This document shows positions 45,007-46,949 of a DNA stretch of 46,949 nucleotides, one piece after another. Numbering within the stretch: position 1 is the stretch's first letter; each line of letters starts with the position of its first letter. The DNA is from an uncultured Burkholderiales bacterium. GTDB taxonomy: Bacteria; Pseudomonadota; Gammaproteobacteria; Burkholderiales; Burkholderiaceae_C. The notes beneath the pieces were generated by a model that saw nothing but the letters and a program-made list of their open reading frames with translations, did no database searches and was not told the DNA's origin. The stretch covers positions 1-46,949 of the forward strand of contig CAIKVH010000027.1 in the NCBI GenBank assembly GCA_903830725.1, read 5' to 3'. The position numbers and the translations under genes are program-made.

Positions 45007-45387
45007 TGTTTAAATTCAAATTGAGACTAATGGTCGGTTTAAAAAATTATTCTTATTGCGCTTTAATGTTCACAATTAAGTTGATAGAAACATGTTGCAA
45101 GCTTAAATAGAAATAGGAATTACCACACATTAATCAAGATAGATCTCGTTTAAAGATCTTGTCTTGTCTTGCAAGGGGAATTATCCCAAGCTCAAACCAA
45201 GTGTGTCTAATATCTTCTCCTCCACGGATTCTAAAATTTTAACTACGTATTCGATCTTTAGTAGACAAAAAATCTACAAAGTTGAGTAGTGATGGGAGTA
45301 TTAAGGGTTTTGGGTACTTTAAAGTCAACTAATCAATTAATCAAAGACTTCGATAAATCAGATTGAGCAATTTGCTGCTCTGGTTCG
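45007..45387. other. 381-base intergenic region between kup and the membrane-protein gene
   Basis: No gene seen. There are AGATCT repeats near 45141 and 45155 and a short CTTGT-CTTGT-CTTG run near 45160. No convincing riboswitch, terminator or RNA gene. It presumably carries the kup promoter. Confidence 0.4.
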
Positions 45388-45918
45388 TCATTTATTGTGT
45401 TGCATATGCTCCATAGGCATTTCACGACTCGTATCCATTTGATTCGTCGATTGATAACCAAAGATAGATGGATCTATCATCCCAGTGATCATAGCTATAT
45501 GACCGAATATAAGGAATAAGGAAACACAAATTGCATGTATCTTTAACTTACTTTCCTTACTGAGTTCAGCGTTCACCCAACCCAATTCTTGCATGGCAAT
45601 AAAAACCAAAGGTATCCCTGCAACAACATAAGTCCCTACTGCAATAACATCAATGAATGATCTCCATTCTTCACGTTGAGTTATGGGAATAACTGCATTT
45701 GCAACTATGTAGACTATGATGCCTGCAAAATAGATGCCTACCAACATACCTGAATAACGGTTCAGTTGATATACAAATCCTGCAAATTTACGAGTGAAAA
45801 GCAAATAAAATTCTGTTATCGCTAAAGTCTCAGCGAGAACAATAGGGCCCGCCATAAAGATCAATAAATTCCAAGGTTGATTGACAGCTAATAATTCCAT
45901 GTAATGGGTCATATTCAT
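45388..45918 (-). CDS. Conserved membrane protein, function unknown
   Basis: A 176-residue protein with about four or five membrane segments (residues ~15-40, 52-78, 90-108, 128-148) and conserved-looking polar residues in them (NQPWNLLIFM, LAETLAITEFYLLFTRKFAG, REEWRSFIDVIAVGTYVVAG). The C-terminal tail is rich in Met and His (REMPMEHMQHNK), which could bind a transition metal. It resembles uncharacterised permease-like proteins sometimes found with copper genes, but I cannot name the family with certainty. Start ATG 45918 (MNMTHYMELL); Met3 is an alternative. Confidence 0.8.
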   Translation of the reverse strand: MNMTHYMELLAVNQPWNLLIFMAGPIVLAETLAITEFYLLFTRKFAGFVYQLNRYSGMLVGIYFAGIIVYIVANAVIPITQREEWRSFIDVIAVGTYVVAGIPLVFIAMQELGWVNAELSKESKLKIHAICVSLFLIFGHIAMITGMIDPSIFGYQSTNQMDTSREMPMEHMQHNK

Positions 45919-46357
45919 AATGTTTCTTTATTAGATATAGTTTGTTTCTTTTTACACCTTTTGCTTGTGAAATGCTGAATGCAATCGATGGACTAGAAAC
46001 TATTTGCCCATTTATTGTACGCTCACAAACAGCTACGCCCCTCGGTCAGCATAACAAGAAACCGTCCAGTCATCGGCTCTAGAATTACCGAAATAGGGAT
46101 CAAATTTCGGTCGCATTATGCGTGTTTCAAGTTCGTGCCATGTGTTTTGCCAGCGCCAAGACTTGAGCTATCTTTGATTGAAGTAGCAATCCAGCACAAA
46201 TAAAGACAATGAACATCGTTCCTGATTATGGATGTTATATTCATTATAGTTTTTAGCTATTCTATCAAGCGGGAATATGTAACTTTTACGAATCCATTCT
46301 GATGATGTTTTTGATGCTACAGTACTTCTATTCTGATTCTAATGGTAGGACTGAAAT
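45919..46357. other. 439-base intergenic region before the VapBC pair
   Basis: Contains an 8-bp inverted repeat ACCGAAAT / ATTTCGGT (46087-46094 and 46104-46111, 9-nt loop) and a short open frame at 46015-46203 that I judge not to be a gene. The 46020-46180 segment looks richer in G/C than the flanks and could be the remnant of an inserted element, but I cannot identify it. Confidence 0.4.
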
Positions 46358-46567
46358 ATGCGTACCATTGTAACAATTGATGATGAGTTGTATGCTCAAG
46401 CTCTTGAAGTCTTTGAGCCCAACATTGAAAAGTCAGAACTTTTTCGAGAAGCACTTAAGCTACTCATTCGAGTGGAATCCGCCAAGCGACTTGCCGCATT
46501 AGGGGGCAAAACACCCAAAATGAAATCTATTCCTAGACGATCATCCAAAGAGCTTCAGGACTCTTGA
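46358..46567 (+). CDS. vapB: VapB-type antitoxin
   Basis: A 69-residue antitoxin: N-terminal ribbon-helix-helix DNA-binding region (MRTIVTIDDELYAQALEVFE, then SELFREALKLLIRVESAKRL) and a basic, Pro/Ser-rich toxin-wrapping tail (GGKTPKMKSIPRRSSKELQ). AGGA lies upstream of ATG 46358. It ends one base before the vapC ATG. VapB normally represses its own operon together with VapC. Confidence 0.92.
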   Translation: MRTIVTIDDELYAQALEVFEPNIEKSELFREALKLLIRVESAKRLAALGGKTPKMKSIPRRSSKELQDS

Positions 46568-46568
46568 T

Positions 46569-46946
46569 ATGGTGCTTGTTGACACTTCAGTTTGGGTACA
46601 TCACTTCAGACACCGCAGTGAACCCTTGATTGACCTTCTAGGCACAGATCAAGTACTTTGCCATCCTTCTATTTTCTTGGCGATCGCTTGTGGATCTCCG
46701 CCAGCACCTCGCAATCAAACACTTACTTATATTGGCAAGTTGCAAAACGCCAAAAGCGCAACCACTTTGGAGATCGTCAGCTTTATAGAATCCAATAAGT
46801 TATACGACTCAGGTTGTGGGGCAATAGACATTTCATTGCTAACGTCTACCATGATTACCCCGGATGCCAAACTTTGGACACAGGACAAAAAGCTAGAAAA
46901 ATTGGCAAAGAAATTAGGCGTTTGTTTTAAACCTAACTTGCACTGA
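46569..46946 (+). CDS. vapC: VapC-type PIN-domain toxin with altered active site
   Basis: A 125-residue PIN ribonuclease normally cutting tRNA or rRNA. Acidic residues Asp5 (MVLVDTSVW), Asp87 (CGAIDISLL) and Asp106 (LWTQDKKLE) are present. The second acidic position, usually the Glu of a G-E-[IL]-A-C-G motif, is Ala38 here (FLAIACG, codon GCG at 46680-46682). A single A-to-C change from GAG would explain it. The catalytic metal site is therefore likely weakened. Length is otherwise full, with the C-terminal LAKKLGVCF intact and the stop inside the window. Confidence 0.9.
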   Translation: MVLVDTSVWVHHFRHRSEPLIDLLGTDQVLCHPSIFLAIACGSPPAPRNQTLTYIGKLQNAKSATTLEIVSFIESNKLYDSGCGAIDISLLTSTMITPDAKLWTQDKKLEKLAKKLGVCFKPNLH

Positions 46947-46949
46947 CGC

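Noticed and set aside
46087-46111. Inverted repeat ACCGAAAT/ATTTCGGT as a terminator
   Set aside because: No T-run on either side and no gene ending nearby; noted only as structure in the intergenic region.
46015-46203. 62-residue open frame upstream of vapB
   Set aside because: No ribosome-binding site, no recognisable motif and a non-ATG start; likely chance.

Overview
This window looks like chromosomal DNA of a free-living betaproteobacterium, most likely a small-genome Burkholderiaceae member of the Polynucleobacter type. That is inferred from the moderate base composition (mid-40s % GC by eye), very short intergenic gaps, and typical betaproteobacterial neighbourhoods: purL end-to-end with a parvulin/bolA/yciB/msrB/selO block, ygfZ divergent from mltG-tmk-holB-tatD, and a NodI/NodJ-type ABC exporter. 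I see no rRNA, tRNA, insertion sequence, prophage or CRISPR array. No database search was possible, so family names rest on recognised motifs and gene order.

Layout. 1-1124 is the 3' end of purL (+). 1188-5192 (minus) is a stress/envelope block read selO-msrB-yciB-bolA-parvulin, with selO and msrB overlapping by ATGA. 5464-11641 (+) is a fatty-acid/acyl-CoA cluster: acyl-CoA ligase, hydratase/3-hydroxyacyl-CoA dehydrogenase fusion, hotdog thioesterase, GST-like protein and SDR. Then come tex (11758-14190), a large surface lipoprotein ending in a glycine-rich domain, and a small lipoprotein (14297-16630). 16664-19944 holds a thioesterase-acetyltransferase fusion, an HSL-type esterase (both minus) and an iron-type alcohol dehydrogenase (+).

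19971-25070 (minus) is the most striking object: a 1699-residue protein of which about 1400 residues are eight-residue repeats (consensus L-[ST]-[ST]-x-Q-[IL]-x-x). It carries a long internal duplication and ends in a domain resembling the C-terminal domain of large calcium-binding adhesins, with the acidic loops eroded. 25262-29875 is ygfZ (minus) divergent from mltG-tmk-holB-tatD (+), followed by a secreted ankyrin protein and an RraA-family protein. 31678-35023 (+) is an apparent operon of an MFS transporter, an omega-amino-acid:pyruvate aminotransferase and upp. 35320-35991 is a small outer-membrane barrel.

36016-40477 (minus) is paiB-tadA-ldcA and a 13-TPR glycosyltransferase-like protein. 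An AT-rich 476-base gap leads to a small Cys-rich protein (+). 41242-45918 (minus) is an ABC-2 exporter, the Kup potassium transporter and a membrane protein of unknown function. The window closes with a VapBC toxin-antitoxin pair (46358-46946) whose toxin has alanine where the second catalytic acidic residue (Glu) normally sits.

The best candidates for something undescribed are the octad-repeat giant protein, the Gly-rich lipoprotein pair, the thioesterase-GNAT fusion, the VapC active-site change, and a helically phased 10-bp tandem repeat in front of the alcohol dehydrogenase.
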